Below, one piece after another: positions 52,986 through 61,290 of a stretch of 64,000 bases of DNA. The position numbers and the translations under genes are program-made. The first letter of the stretch is position 1. Each line of letters starts with the position of its first letter. The notes under the pieces were generated by a model. That model saw only the letters and a list, made by a program, of their open reading frames with translations. It made no database searches and was not told the DNA's origin. This DNA is from Porticoccus sp002341315 (GTDB lineage: Bacteria; Pseudomonadota; Gammaproteobacteria; Pseudomonadales; Porticoccaceae): assembly GCF_047634355.1 (NCBI RefSeq), contig NZ_JBLIAL010000014.1. One strand, written 5' to 3'.

Positions 52986-54403
52986 TATCTGCCATGCAAC
53001 AGGGTTTATCGCCATACAGGGTTATCCTGTTGATAGCGCTGCTGAGTTGCGCTGCGATGGCTGCGGGCAATCCCCCGGAAACGCCAGAGGAAATGCACCG
53101 CGAAATCATCGCCAATATGCCTCTGGTGGAGGGCAAACTGGCTGACTATGTCGACCAGGTTGGTCAGCGCATTGTCCGCCACTCGGATCAGGCGGGGGAT
53201 TCATTCACGTTCACCGTCATCGACAACCCCGATATCAATGCCTTCGCCCTGCCGGACGGCTATGTTTACATCCACCGCGGCCTGATTGGCTATCTCAACT
53301 CCGAAGCCCAGCTGGCAGCCGTGCTGGCGCATGAAATCGGCCACGTTACTGCCGGACATCACGCCCGCCAGAAGCGGGCCCAGACCGGCTCAAAATTCGT
53401 TGCGGGACTGCTCGCCGTTCTCACCCGCAGTATGGAGGTGGGTCAGGCCAGTGCACTGTGGGGCGCATCCATGGTCAGTGGTTACGGACGGGATATGGAG
53501 CTTGAAGCCGATGAAATCGGTAGCCGCTACCTTTACAAGTCCGGTTATGACCCCCAGGCCATGATTGAGGTGATCACCATGCTGAAAGATCACGAACGGC
53601 TGGAAAAAAAACGTGCCCTGGAGTCCGGTCGGGAACCACAGACCTACCACGGTCTGTTTGCCACACACCCACGGAACGACCAGAGACTGCGGGAAGTGGT
53701 CAGCAACGCAGGATCGATCCCGGATGACATGAAGGTTGAACACAATGTCACGCCCTTTCGTATTGCCACTGATGGCATGGTCTGGGGTGAAAATTTTGCA
53801 ACGCGACAACTGCCGGAGAACGCGTACCTGAACGAAGAACTGGCCTTCATGATGTATTTTCCCAAAGGCTGGCAATTCAGCGAACAGCCACCACTGGTCA
53901 ACGCCCGCAACGACACCGGCGATGCCAAAATCTCGGTCACGGCGATGAATCGCACCAGAGTCAGCCCGGACCAGTTCATCAAACAACAGCTGGGGATTCC
54001 CCTGCTCAAACAGTCTGAACCCCTCGCCCAGTTCCGCCTTCAGGGTCATACCGGTCTGATACCCGGCACACAGGGACAGCCGGACCAGAGACTGGCGGTG
54101 ATCTACTACGGCTACCGCACCTTTGTCTTCCGGGGAACACTGGAGCGCAGTGCCGATCAGTCACTGGGCAACCGGCAACTCATGGACATTATTGGCAGCT
54201 TTCGACCCGTCTCAAAACGCAGCCTCCAGTCCCCTGAAACAAAGAATATTCACTATGTAAAAGCCACCAAAAACAGCACATTTGCCCTGTTGGCCCAACA
54301 CCTGAAACTGGGTCAGTACGGGGAGGATGAGTTGCGCATCATCAATAATTATTACCCGGTTGGGGAACCGAAGCCCGGCGAGTGGATCAAAATCATTCGT
54401 TAG
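52982..54403 (+). CDS. M48-family periplasmic metalloprotease (BepA/LoiP-like)
   Basis: A 473-residue protein with a GTG start overlapping the previous stop; an ATG four codons later is also possible. After a signal peptide (VILLIALLSCAAMAA), the M48 core has NAFALPDGYVYIHRGLI, HEIGH (about residue 117) and the third zinc ligand region ELEADEIGSRYL (about 173). The last 150 residues form an extra domain ending in a LysM-like module (LGQYGEDELRIINNYYPVGEPKPGEWIKII) that may bind peptidoglycan. It likely processes or controls quality of the operon's envelope proteins. Last gene of the operon. Confidence 0.9.
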   Translation: MISAMQQGLSPYRVILLIALLSCAAMAAGNPPETPEEMHREIIANMPLVEGKLADYVDQVGQRIVRHSDQAGDSFTFTVIDNPDINAFALPDGYVYIHRGLIGYLNSEAQLAAVLAHEIGHVTAGHHARQKRAQTGSKFVAGLLAVLTRSMEVGQASALWGASMVSGYGRDMELEADEIGSRYLYKSGYDPQAMIEVITMLKDHERLEKKRALESGREPQTYHGLFATHPRNDQRLREVVSNAGSIPDDMKVEHNVTPFRIATDGMVWGENFATRQLPENAYLNEELAFMMYFPKGWQFSEQPPLVNARNDTGDAKISVTAMNRTRVSPDQFIKQQLGIPLLKQSEPLAQFRLQGHTGLIPGTQGQPDQRLAVIYYGYRTFVFRGTLERSADQSLGNRQLMDIIGSFRPVSKRSLQSPETKNIHYVKATKNSTFALLAQHLKLGQYGEDELRIINNYYPVGEPKPGEWIKIIR

Positions 54404-54482
54404 AACGGGCTCGTTGTCATGGTATTGCCATCACACTTTCATGCTGAGCCGTCACACTGGGCTGGTCATCAAGGAGGTAGCC

Positions 54483-54671
54483 ATGAACCTGAACCACAGA
54501 GAACCTGACAGAATGTTGCCAAAACCGGCGATTCCCAAACACCCTGCGCCACCAGAAGTGGTCCACTACAAACCTCTCCCCCGCCAATGGCAGACCGATC
54601 ATCGGGAGACTGACGACCAGGCTGTTTGTCTGGAACAAATTGTCTTGAACAGTGATCTCGATTTTTTCTAG
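54483..54671 (+). CDS. Small hypothetical protein (62 residues)
   Basis: Called because AAGGAGG lies 5 nt before the ATG (54483), a near-perfect ribosome binding site. The sequence is Pro/His-rich (PKPAIPKHPAPPEVVHYKPL), with no membrane span or family. It stands alone between the envelope operon and the DUF3237 gene. Confidence 0.45.
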   Translation: MNLNHREPDRMLPKPAIPKHPAPPEVVHYKPLPRQWQTDHRETDDQAVCLEQIVLNSDLDFF

Positions 54672-54920
54672 GCCCACCTCTTTCTCCAGGCTCGCCTGTG
54701 TCGCCGGTCCAGAGCACTGCGCAACCGGCACGGCTGGCTTACTGTACTGAACATTCAAAAACCGCTAGGATGCTGAATGCTCAGGCACCGGCCCGAGCAG
54801 ACATTATTTTATTGTTATTCGTGCGTTAACCTCGACCGCCTATCGACAGGAAAGTGGCCTGAAGCAAGGTCACGGCGGTAACCGATACTAATAAACTGCA
54901 TTGTCAGAGAGAGTTTACTG

Positions 54921-55412
54921 ATGGCCCGGCACGACAATCCCCAACCCAGCACCCACCTGACCACCCGATACATCATGACCTATCTGGCACCGCTGGATCC
55001 GCCTGTCTCGATTGATTCGGGGCTGATGATTGTCAATGTGCGCCCCGGCGGCTGGGTCAGGGGCCCTGACATCAATGGCCATTTCATTGCGCCCGGTGCC
55101 GACTGGCTGCGCATTATGCCAAGTGGTACTTTCCGGCTGGATGTGAGGGGACTGATCGAGACAGATGATGGTGCCCATATCTATATGAGCTACAACGGTA
55201 TTATCAAAAACTCCACCGAGAGTGCAGAGCGGCTCAGCAATGGCGAGTTGCTGACTGATAAGGATATTCCCTACTTTATCGCCGCGCCCACCTTTCAGAC
55301 CTCGGCAGAGGAATACGCCTGGCTCAACGATATTCAGTGCATCAACAAAATGACGGAAATCCAGTTTGGACCCGAAGGGTACGTCAAGTACGATGTTTTT
55401 CTTATCAGCTAA
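54921..55412 (+). CDS. DUF3237 protein
   Basis: The 163-residue protein fits DUF3237: YLAPLDPPVSIDSGLMIVNVRPGGWVRGPDINGHFIAPGADWLRIMPSGTFRLDVRGLIETDDGAHIYMSYNGII, followed by YFIAAPTFQTSAEEYAWLNDIQCI. This beta-barrel family has unknown function and is common near aromatic or solvent catabolism genes. It precedes an MDR reductase by 80 bp on the same strand. Length is normal. No ribosome binding site of note (GAGAG, 8 nt before the ATG). Confidence 0.85.
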   Translation: MARHDNPQPSTHLTTRYIMTYLAPLDPPVSIDSGLMIVNVRPGGWVRGPDINGHFIAPGADWLRIMPSGTFRLDVRGLIETDDGAHIYMSYNGIIKNSTESAERLSNGELLTDKDIPYFIAAPTFQTSAEEYAWLNDIQCINKMTEIQFGPEGYVKYDVFLIS

Positions 55413-55492
55413 CCTTGGCTTCTGTATGCAACCATGCAGTAAGACACGCAGAACCGATCCACCTCACGATGACAAATAAGGAGAACAACACC

Positions 55493-56506
55493 ATGTCAGA
55501 CACCAATCGAGTATGGCGTTTGCGCAAGCGTCCTGTCGGAGAGATTACCGATGATGTATTGAGCCTTGAACAGGAAGCCATTCCGGAGCCCGGTGAGGGC
55601 GAGTGCCTGTTTCGTCTGAACTACCTGTCACTGGATCCCACCAACCGGATCTGGATGAGCGACATGGAGCAGTATATGGAACCGGTGGCGATCAACGCCC
55701 CGATGCGTGGCGTAGTCTGCGGTACCGTAATCAAAAGTAATACCCCCGAATTCAAAGCCGGTGATATTGTCAGTGGTATCGGCAGCTGGGCGGATTACCA
55801 GATCGGTTCACCAGCCACCGTTGGCCTGCTGGGTGAGGTTGGCGATGTACCCGTCATCGATGCATTTGGCACACTGGCCCTGGTTGGCCCCAGTGCCTAT
55901 TTCTGCCTGTTGGAAATCGGTGACCCACAACCCGGTGAAACCGTGGTCGTCTCTGCGGCGGCAGGTGCTGTGGGATGCCTCGTCGGCCAGATCGCCAAAA
56001 TCAAGGGCTGTCATGTGGTCGGGCTGGCGGGATCCGATGAGAAGTGTCATTGGATTACCGGGGAGCTCGGCTTTGATGCGGCCATTAACTACAAAACCGA
56101 AAATGTCGCAGAGGCACTCGCCAAGGCCTGCCCAAACGGCATCGACGTCTATTTTGACAACGTCGGTGGAAAGATTCTCGACGAATGTCTCAAGCAGATG
56201 AACCTGCATGGCCGTATCCCCACCTGCGGCCTGATCTCCCAGTACAATGCCACTGAACCAGTACCCGGTCCCTACAACTATGGCCTGATTCTGATGCATC
56301 GTCTGAAGATTCAGGGTTTCATCATCCTGGACTACATGGATCGTTACCCGGAAGCGACCGGGGAACTGATTGGCTGGATGAAGGAAGGCAGACTGAAGGC
56401 TCGCTTGGATGTGTCGGAGGGCCTGGAAACGGCCCTGCAAACCGTCAAGAAGCTGTATACCGGTGAAAATACCGGCAAACTGATGGTTCGGGTCAAAGAC
56501 GTCTGA
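55493..56506 (+). CDS. NADP-dependent MDR-family oxidoreductase (CurA-like)
   Basis: The 337-residue protein starts MSDTNRVWRL 9 nt after AAGGAG; the ORF's first ATG, 52 codons upstream, has no such site. It matches the zinc-free medium-chain reductases of the curcumin/leukotriene B4 reductase type: GSWADYQIG, LVGPSAYFCLLEIGDPQPGETVVVSAAAGAVGCLVGQIAKIKGC (nucleotide loop AAAGAVG), DVYFDNVGG and IPTCGLISQYN. It reduces alkenals or alpha,beta-unsaturated ketones with NADPH. A strong GC hairpin follows 27 bp after the stop. Confidence 0.9.
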   Translation: MSDTNRVWRLRKRPVGEITDDVLSLEQEAIPEPGEGECLFRLNYLSLDPTNRIWMSDMEQYMEPVAINAPMRGVVCGTVIKSNTPEFKAGDIVSGIGSWADYQIGSPATVGLLGEVGDVPVIDAFGTLALVGPSAYFCLLEIGDPQPGETVVVSAAAGAVGCLVGQIAKIKGCHVVGLAGSDEKCHWITGELGFDAAINYKTENVAEALAKACPNGIDVYFDNVGGKILDECLKQMNLHGRIPTCGLISQYNATEPVPGPYNYGLILMHRLKIQGFIILDYMDRYPEATGELIGWMKEGRLKARLDVSEGLETALQTVKKLYTGENTGKLMVRVKDV

Positions 56507-56532
56507 CAATCCGGTCAACCCCAAGGTAAACA

Positions 56533-56567
56533 GGCCGGGTAGCCGCCCCCTCTGCGGTAGCCCGGCC
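56533..56567 (+). terminator. GC-rich hairpin after the MDR gene
   Basis: GGCCGGG (56533-56539) pairs with CCCGGCC (56561-56567), with an inner CCGC/GCGG stem. The T-tract after it is weak (CACCTTTAACCTTTT). It is a probable terminator between the MDR and EVE genes. Confidence 0.6.
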
Positions 56568-56595
56568 CCGCACCTTTAACCTTTTGTCAAACTCC

Positions 56596-57054
56596 ATGTC
56601 CTACTGGCTGTTCAAATCCGAACCCGACGTTTTCAGCATCGATCACCTGGCCGCCGAACCGGACCAGCAATGTCGGTGGGATGGCATTCGCAACTATCAG
56701 GCGCGCAACCATCTGCGCGACCGGGTCAAACCGGGAGATCAGGCACTGTTCTACCATTCGAGCTGTAAGGCTGTGGGACTTGCGGGGATCATGGTCATCA
56801 CCAACGCAGGTTATCCTGATCCCGACCAGTTTGATACGGCGAGCGACGGCTATGACCCGGACAGCACGGCCGACAAACCGCGCTGGTTCTGTGTGGATGT
56901 AAAACTGGTCAGGAAATTTACGCGGTTGATACCACTGTCGGAGTTGAAACAACAGAGGCCCCTGCAGGACATGGTGCTGTTCAGACAGGGGAGATTATCC
57001 ATCGTCCCTGTCACTGACAAGGAATGGCAGGCGATTTTGCATCTGGCCGGTTAA
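56596..57054 (+). CDS. EVE-domain protein (thymocyte nuclear protein 1-like)
   Basis: The 152-residue protein begins MSYWLFKSEPDVFSIDHL, the characteristic EVE start, then WDGIRNYQARNHLRDRVKPGDQALFYHSSCKAVGLAGI and WFCVDVKLVRKF. EVE domains bind modified bases in DNA or RNA; stand-alone copies like this are conserved in gammaproteobacteria. An ORF extension to TTG at 56584 is not needed. It ends 4 nt into the convergent DUF3094 gene. Confidence 0.92.
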   Translation: MSYWLFKSEPDVFSIDHLAAEPDQQCRWDGIRNYQARNHLRDRVKPGDQALFYHSSCKAVGLAGIMVITNAGYPDPDQFDTASDGYDPDSTADKPRWFCVDVKLVRKFTRLIPLSELKQQRPLQDMVLFRQGRLSIVPVTDKEWQAILHLAG

Positions 57055-57239
57055 ACCGCACCGATCATTCTGGCGAAAAACCAGGCGACGCCACCCATGG
57101 CCGCCACCACAATCCACCACAGGAACAACAGACTGAAGCGAAAAGGTTTTCGCTCCACAGAATGAACGCCCGAGTTGACCACCTGGCGGATTCGCTCCAG
57201 ATCTTCCTCTGAATACTCTTCTTCGCTTCTCATACCCAT
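57051..57239 (-). CDS. DUF3094 small membrane protein
   Basis: The 62-residue protein has an acidic start (SEEEYSEEDLERIRQVVNSGVHSVERKPFRF) and a C-terminal membrane span (FLWWIVVAAMGGVAWFFARMIG), which match DUF3094. It is followed downstream by the convergent EVE gene. It follows bioD by 3 nt and is thus the distal gene of the biotin set. Function unknown. Confidence 0.82.
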   Translation of the reverse strand: MGMRSEEEYSEEDLERIRQVVNSGVHSVERKPFRFSLLFLWWIVVAAMGGVAWFFARMIGAV

Positions 57240-57242
57240 AAA

Positions 57243-57953
57243 TTATTCACCACTGGTTAATTGGTTTTTTGCCGTCAAAAAATCCGGTTTCAGGAATGGT
57301 TTTGCCTGTTCCGGGGTCGGGTCCGGCAACCATGGTACTGCACCGATCATGGGGCATGGCAATCGGGCTTGCAAGCTTGCCAGGGTCTCATGGTAGTAGT
57401 CCATTTGCTCGGGGCAAACCTGGTTGGCAACCCAGCCTGCCATCTTCAGTCCGTCCCGCTGAATCGCCTCTGCCGAAAGCCATGCGTGATTGATACAACC
57501 AAGCTCCATCGCCACCACCAGAATCACCGGCAACTGCAGCGTTTTGGCCAGATCAGCGAATGTTTCCCGCTCGTTCAGGGGCACTCGCCAACCTCCCGCC
57601 CCCTCAATCAGCAAAAGGTCCATCGGTTGCAGCATAATGCCCCGGCAGAATCCTGCCAGTCGCTCGGCACTCAGCCGCCGACCCGCCTCTGCAGCGGCAA
57701 TATGCGGTGCGGTCGCAGGCGCCAGCGCCACCGGATTCACTTCATCATAGGACAACGGTAAACTCGACTGGGCCAGCAACGAAAGGGCATCAGCATTGCG
57801 GAGTCCCTCATCCGTGACCTCACACCCGGCAGCCACCGGTTTCAACCCGACCGTGGTCAATCCGCTGTCGCGGGCCGTGGCCAGCAACGCGGTACTGATC
57901 AGGGTTTTGCCAACACCGGTATTGGTGCCTGTCACAAAAAATCGTTTAACCAT
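57243..57953 (-). CDS. bioD: Dethiobiotin synthetase
   Basis: The 236-residue protein begins MVKRFFVTGTNTGVGKTLIS, with the P-loop GTNTGVGKT and the diaminopelargonate-binding region LKPVAAGCEVTDEG. Further motifs are PVALAPATAPHIAA, LLIEGAGGWRVPLN and VVAMELGCINHAWLSAEAI. It closes the ureido ring of dethiobiotin using CO2 and ATP. An upstream in-frame start (58010) is not supported by a ribosome binding site. It follows bioF after 92 bp without bioH or bioC between. Confidence 0.95.
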   Translation of the reverse strand: MVKRFFVTGTNTGVGKTLISTALLATARDSGLTTVGLKPVAAGCEVTDEGLRNADALSLLAQSSLPLSYDEVNPVALAPATAPHIAAAEAGRRLSAERLAGFCRGIMLQPMDLLLIEGAGGWRVPLNERETFADLAKTLQLPVILVVAMELGCINHAWLSAEAIQRDGLKMAGWVANQVCPEQMDYYHETLASLQARLPCPMIGAVPWLPDPTPEQAKPFLKPDFLTAKNQLTSGE

Positions 57954-58045
57954 TGCACGCTGCACCAATCTAAACGACCTCCCGGGTTGCAGGCCATTGA
58001 CCCTGCCCATCAGAGAGTTTTTTACAGGCCGTGAGGAAGTACGGG

Positions 58046-59236
58046 TTATTCACTGTGATTTTTTCCAACTTCCGCCACAGTCTTACCAATCGCCTCAACC
58101 AGCCCATCCACCTGATCGTCGGTGTGCTCGGCACAGAGGGTTATGCGCAATCTTGCACTGCCCACGGGAACAGTGGGAGAACGGATCGCACCCACCAGAA
58201 ATCCCCTGGCACGCAGGCCCTCGCCCACCCGGTAACAAAGTGCGTCATCATGCAACATGACCGGCTGGATGGGCGTCGGTGAATTCAACAACTCCAGCCC
58301 GAGTTCGCCGATCCCCGTCCTGAACCGTTCGATCAGGCTGACCAGTTTTTCCCGGCGCCAGGTTTCCCGGCGCAATATTTTCAGACTGATGCGAGTGGCC
58401 GCTGCCACGGAGGGGGGCAATGCGGTGGTGTAAATGTAGGTGCGGGCATACTGGATCAGGGTTTCGATCAGGGCATCGGAACCGGCCACAAAAGCACCGA
58501 AGGTACCAAACGCCTTGCCCAGCGTTCCCATCAGCACCGGCACATCGGTGACATCGAGCCCATAGTGCTCTGCCAGACCACCGCCGTTTTTTCCCAGCAC
58601 ACCAAAACCGTGAGCATCGTCCACCATCAGCCAGCCACCCTGTTCGGCGCAGGCCCGGGCCAACGCTGGCAGCGGTGCCAGATCCCCATCCATGCTGAAC
58701 ACACCATCAGTGACCACCAGCTTTCGGCCATGTTCTGCCTTGCCCAGTCGCCGGGTGAGGTCGCCGCTATCGGCATGCCGATAGCGCTGGCAGGAGGCAT
58801 TGCTGGCCAATCCGCCATCCAGCAGGGACGCGTGGTTAAGACGATCCTGATAGACGTGATCGCCCTTGTCTACAAGGGCCCGGATGGCACCCAGATTGGC
58901 CATGTAGCCAGTGGAAAACAGCAGCGCCCGGGGACGACCGGTCAGCGCGGCCAGCTCTTCCTCCAGGGCATGATGCTCCTGGGAATGGCCATAAACCAGA
59001 TGGGAGGCACCACTGCCGACCCCATAGGTTTCAACACCGCGGCGCATACTGTCTATTACAGCCGGATGACTGGCCAGCCCCAGATAATCATTGCTGCAAA
59101 AGGCCACGCAGGTTTTGCCGTCCACTTGCACAATACTGTTTTGAGCCGACTGCAACAGGTGTCGCCGGCGATACAGGTTGTCAATCTGGCGCTGATCCAG
59201 TCGCGCCTGTAACACCTGATCCATGGATGATGTCAT
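58046..59236 (-). CDS. bioF: 8-amino-7-oxononanoate synthase
   Basis: The 396-residue PLP enzyme shows CVAFCSNDYLGLASHPAV, GSGASHLVYGHSQEHHALEEELA, VDDAHGFGVLG, and the PLP lysine in MGTLGKAFGTFGAFVAG. It joins pimeloyl-ACP and alanine in the second biotin step. GGAAGGGG lies before the ATG chosen; the ORF start 24 codons upstream is not needed. It lies 100 bp downstream of bioB on the same strand. Confidence 0.95.
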   Translation of the reverse strand: MTSSMDQVLQARLDQRQIDNLYRRRHLLQSAQNSIVQVDGKTCVAFCSNDYLGLASHPAVIDSMRRGVETYGVGSGASHLVYGHSQEHHALEEELAALTGRPRALLFSTGYMANLGAIRALVDKGDHVYQDRLNHASLLDGGLASNASCQRYRHADSGDLTRRLGKAEHGRKLVVTDGVFSMDGDLAPLPALARACAEQGGWLMVDDAHGFGVLGKNGGGLAEHYGLDVTDVPVLMGTLGKAFGTFGAFVAGSDALIETLIQYARTYIYTTALPPSVAAATRISLKILRRETWRREKLVSLIERFRTGIGELGLELLNSPTPIQPVMLHDDALCYRVGEGLRARGFLVGAIRSPTVPVGSARLRITLCAEHTDDQVDGLVEAIGKTVAEVGKNHSE

Positions 59237-59336
59237 CTGCCCCTTCCCCCCGGGTGAGCAAATCCACTGCCCCGGCGATGATCTGTGATAAAAATACAGT
59301 TGATGCAAAAAGCGGTCACTAACGCGTTGACAGGCC

Positions 59337-60395
59337 CTAATTCACCGCGTTGTAAAACAGGTGGTCTGTTTCCATCTCGGCCACTGCCCGCTGTAAAGCC
59401 CGCGCTTCCTCAAGACTGTCCCGCTCAACCTGACGGGTTTCAGGCCGGATACCGAGACGACTGAGCAACTCCATGTCACTGTTGGCCTTGGGGTTTGGGG
59501 TGGTGAGCAACTTTTCGCAATAGAAAATGGAGTTGGCACCCGCCATAAAGGCGAGCGCCTGCATCTGGTCATTCATCTCCTCGCGGCCAGCGGACAGCCG
59601 CACGTGGGATTTGGGCATCAGGATACGGGCTACCGCAATCGTGCGAAGAAAATCGAAGGGATCCAGGTCCTCCTGACTGTCCAGAGGAGTACCCGCCACT
59701 TTCACCAACATATTGATCGGCACCGACTCCGGATGATGGGGAAGATTGGCCAACTGCATCAACAGTCCCGCTCGGTCTTTTTCCCCCTCACCCATACCGA
59801 CGATGCCCCCCGCACAGACTTTCATCCCTGCCTGGCGCACATTGTCCAGGGTGTTGAGACGATCCTCATAGGTACGCGTGGTGATGATTTCGCCGTAATA
59901 CTCCGGAGACGTATCGAGATTGTGGTTGTAATAATCCAGACCTGCGTCGGCCAGCAGCCGGGCCTGCTCTGCCTCCAGCATACCCAGGGTCATGCAGGTT
60001 TCCAGGCCGAGCGCCTTGACCTGACGAACCATCTCGGCCACCACGGGCATATCCTTGTCTTTTGGCGATCGCCAGGCAGCCCCCATACAGAAACGGGTGG
60101 CCCCGCTCGCCCGGGCGGCTTTTGCCTCCTCGATCACCTGCTCCACAGCCAGCAGCTTCTCCTTCTCGAGGCCCGTATCGTAGCGGGCACTTTGCGGACA
60201 ATATTTACAGTCCTCCGGGCAGGCACCCGTTTTGATCGAGAGCAATGTGCTGAGTTGCACTTCGTTGGGATTGAAGTGCTGACGGTGCACCACCTGCGCC
60301 TGAAACATCAGATCATTGAAGGGCTGATTGAACAGCGCCAAGACCTCCTTACGGCTCCAGTCATGGCGGATATCGGTGGTGTGGCTGGCGGACAT
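59337..60395 (-). CDS. bioB: Biotin synthase
   Basis: The 352-residue radical-SAM enzyme has the [4Fe-4S] motif CPEDCKYC (Cys59, 63, 66) and IKTGAC before it. Further motifs are RFCMGAAWRSPK, TLGMLEAEQA, YYNHNLDTSPEYY, RTYEDRLNTL and ARILMPKSHVRLSAGREEMN, including the Arg that ligates the [2Fe-2S] cluster. It inserts sulfur into dethiobiotin. It is the first gene of the biotin set, read from a promoter that overlaps a BirA operator (60431-60483). Confidence 0.96.
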   Translation of the reverse strand: MSASHTTDIRHDWSRKEVLALFNQPFNDLMFQAQVVHRQHFNPNEVQLSTLLSIKTGACPEDCKYCPQSARYDTGLEKEKLLAVEQVIEEAKAARASGATRFCMGAAWRSPKDKDMPVVAEMVRQVKALGLETCMTLGMLEAEQARLLADAGLDYYNHNLDTSPEYYGEIITTRTYEDRLNTLDNVRQAGMKVCAGGIVGMGEGEKDRAGLLMQLANLPHHPESVPINMLVKVAGTPLDSQEDLDPFDFLRTIAVARILMPKSHVRLSAGREEMNDQMQALAFMAGANSIFYCEKLLTTPNPKANSDMELLSRLGIRPETRQVERDSLEEARALQRAVAEMETDHLFYNAVN

Positions 60396-60430
60396 CGGCT
60401 ATCTCTCATATAGTGCAGTGACAGCTCGCT

Positions 60431-60483
60431 ATGATAGGTGAGCCAACACCACTGTCAACCATAAATGGATTTTAGGTTAACAA
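60431..60483 (-). promoter_or_regulatory. bioB promoter overlapping a BirA operator
   Basis: The half sites TGTCAACC (60453-60460) and GGTTAACA (60475-60482), 14 bp apart, match the gammaproteobacterial BirA box (TGTAAACC-N14/15-GGTTTACA). On the minus strand, TTGACA (60453-60458) and TATCAT (60431-60436) with 16-bp spacing form a sigma-70 promoter reading toward bioB, with the -35 inside the operator. Biotinyl-AMP-loaded BirA would block it. The operator also abuts the comF start at 60487. Confidence 0.82.
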
Positions 60484-60486
60484 GCG

Positions 60487-61239
60487 ATGCTCCCATCGAC
60501 AAAAGCTTTATTTGACCGTGTTCGATGGACCCGACTGCTGCACCGGGCCAGCTATGGACTGCTACCGGGACAATGCCTGATGTGCGGCGTCGCCTCCGGG
60601 CGGAGACGGGATCTGTGCACCGATTGCCAGGCAGCACTGCCGTTTAACTGGCCAGCCTGCTCCCGATGTGCCCTGCCACTGACCACCCCGGCCGTTTGTG
60701 GCCGATGCCTGGTCAGTCCACCCGCTTTTCATCACTGCATTGTCCCCCTGCGTTATGCGTATCCGGTGGATCGACTGGTCAACAGTTTCAAACACCGGGG
60801 CCACTTCAACCGCGGCACACTGTTGGCCGAGTTACTGGTGTCCGCGATATTGGCATCCCAAAACAACCCGGAGTCCGCTTTACCGGACTTGCTTGCACCG
60901 GTGCCACTGCACTGGCGACGGCAATTTACACGGGGCTTCAATCAGGCGGGCTGGCTATCCCGCTTTTTGAGCAGGCAACTTGCCATCCCGGTCGATCAAC
61001 AGCTAATGAGTCGCCACCGACACACGCCACATCAGCAGGGGCAATCCCGCAAGGCGCGGTTGACCAATATCAGGGGTGCCTTTCAGCTCCATGCACCAGT
61101 GAACGGGAAACACATTGGCCTGGTGGATGATGTGATGACCACCGGCACCACCGTTGGAGAACTGAGCGATTTGTTGATGAGTGCGGGGGCTGTCAGGGTC
61201 GATGTCTGGTGTCTGGCGCGAACGCCGCTGGAAAATTAA
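60487..61239 (+). CDS. comF: ComF family protein
   Basis: The 250-residue protein has an N-terminal zinc region (CLMCGVASGRRRDLCTDC and CSRCALPL...CGRC) and a C-terminal phosphoribosyltransferase fold: APVPLHWRRQFTRGFNQA, RHRHTPHQQGQSRKAR, and the PRPP loop IGLVDDVMTTGTTV. ComF/GntX members act in DNA uptake or carbon use. It is divergent from bioB, with only 91 bp between, as is common in gammaproteobacteria. The start lies 4 nt after the BirA operator, so BirA could influence it. Confidence 0.92.
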   Translation: MLPSTKALFDRVRWTRLLHRASYGLLPGQCLMCGVASGRRRDLCTDCQAALPFNWPACSRCALPLTTPAVCGRCLVSPPAFHHCIVPLRYAYPVDRLVNSFKHRGHFNRGTLLAELLVSAILASQNNPESALPDLLAPVPLHWRRQFTRGFNQAGWLSRFLSRQLAIPVDQQLMSRHRHTPHQQGQSRKARLTNIRGAFQLHAPVNGKHIGLVDDVMTTGTTVGELSDLLMSAGAVRVDVWCLARTPLEN

Positions 61240-61290
61240 CCGGCCGACCTTGATAATGTCCCCCACTGTTAAACATCAAGATTTCCGTTT

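Noticed and set aside
40091..54403. The operon as a Zorya or ordinary Tol-Pal locus
   Set aside because: Zorya needs a ZorB with OmpA-like domain plus ZorC/D or ZorE, and Tol-Pal needs TolA, TolB and Pal; none of these is present.
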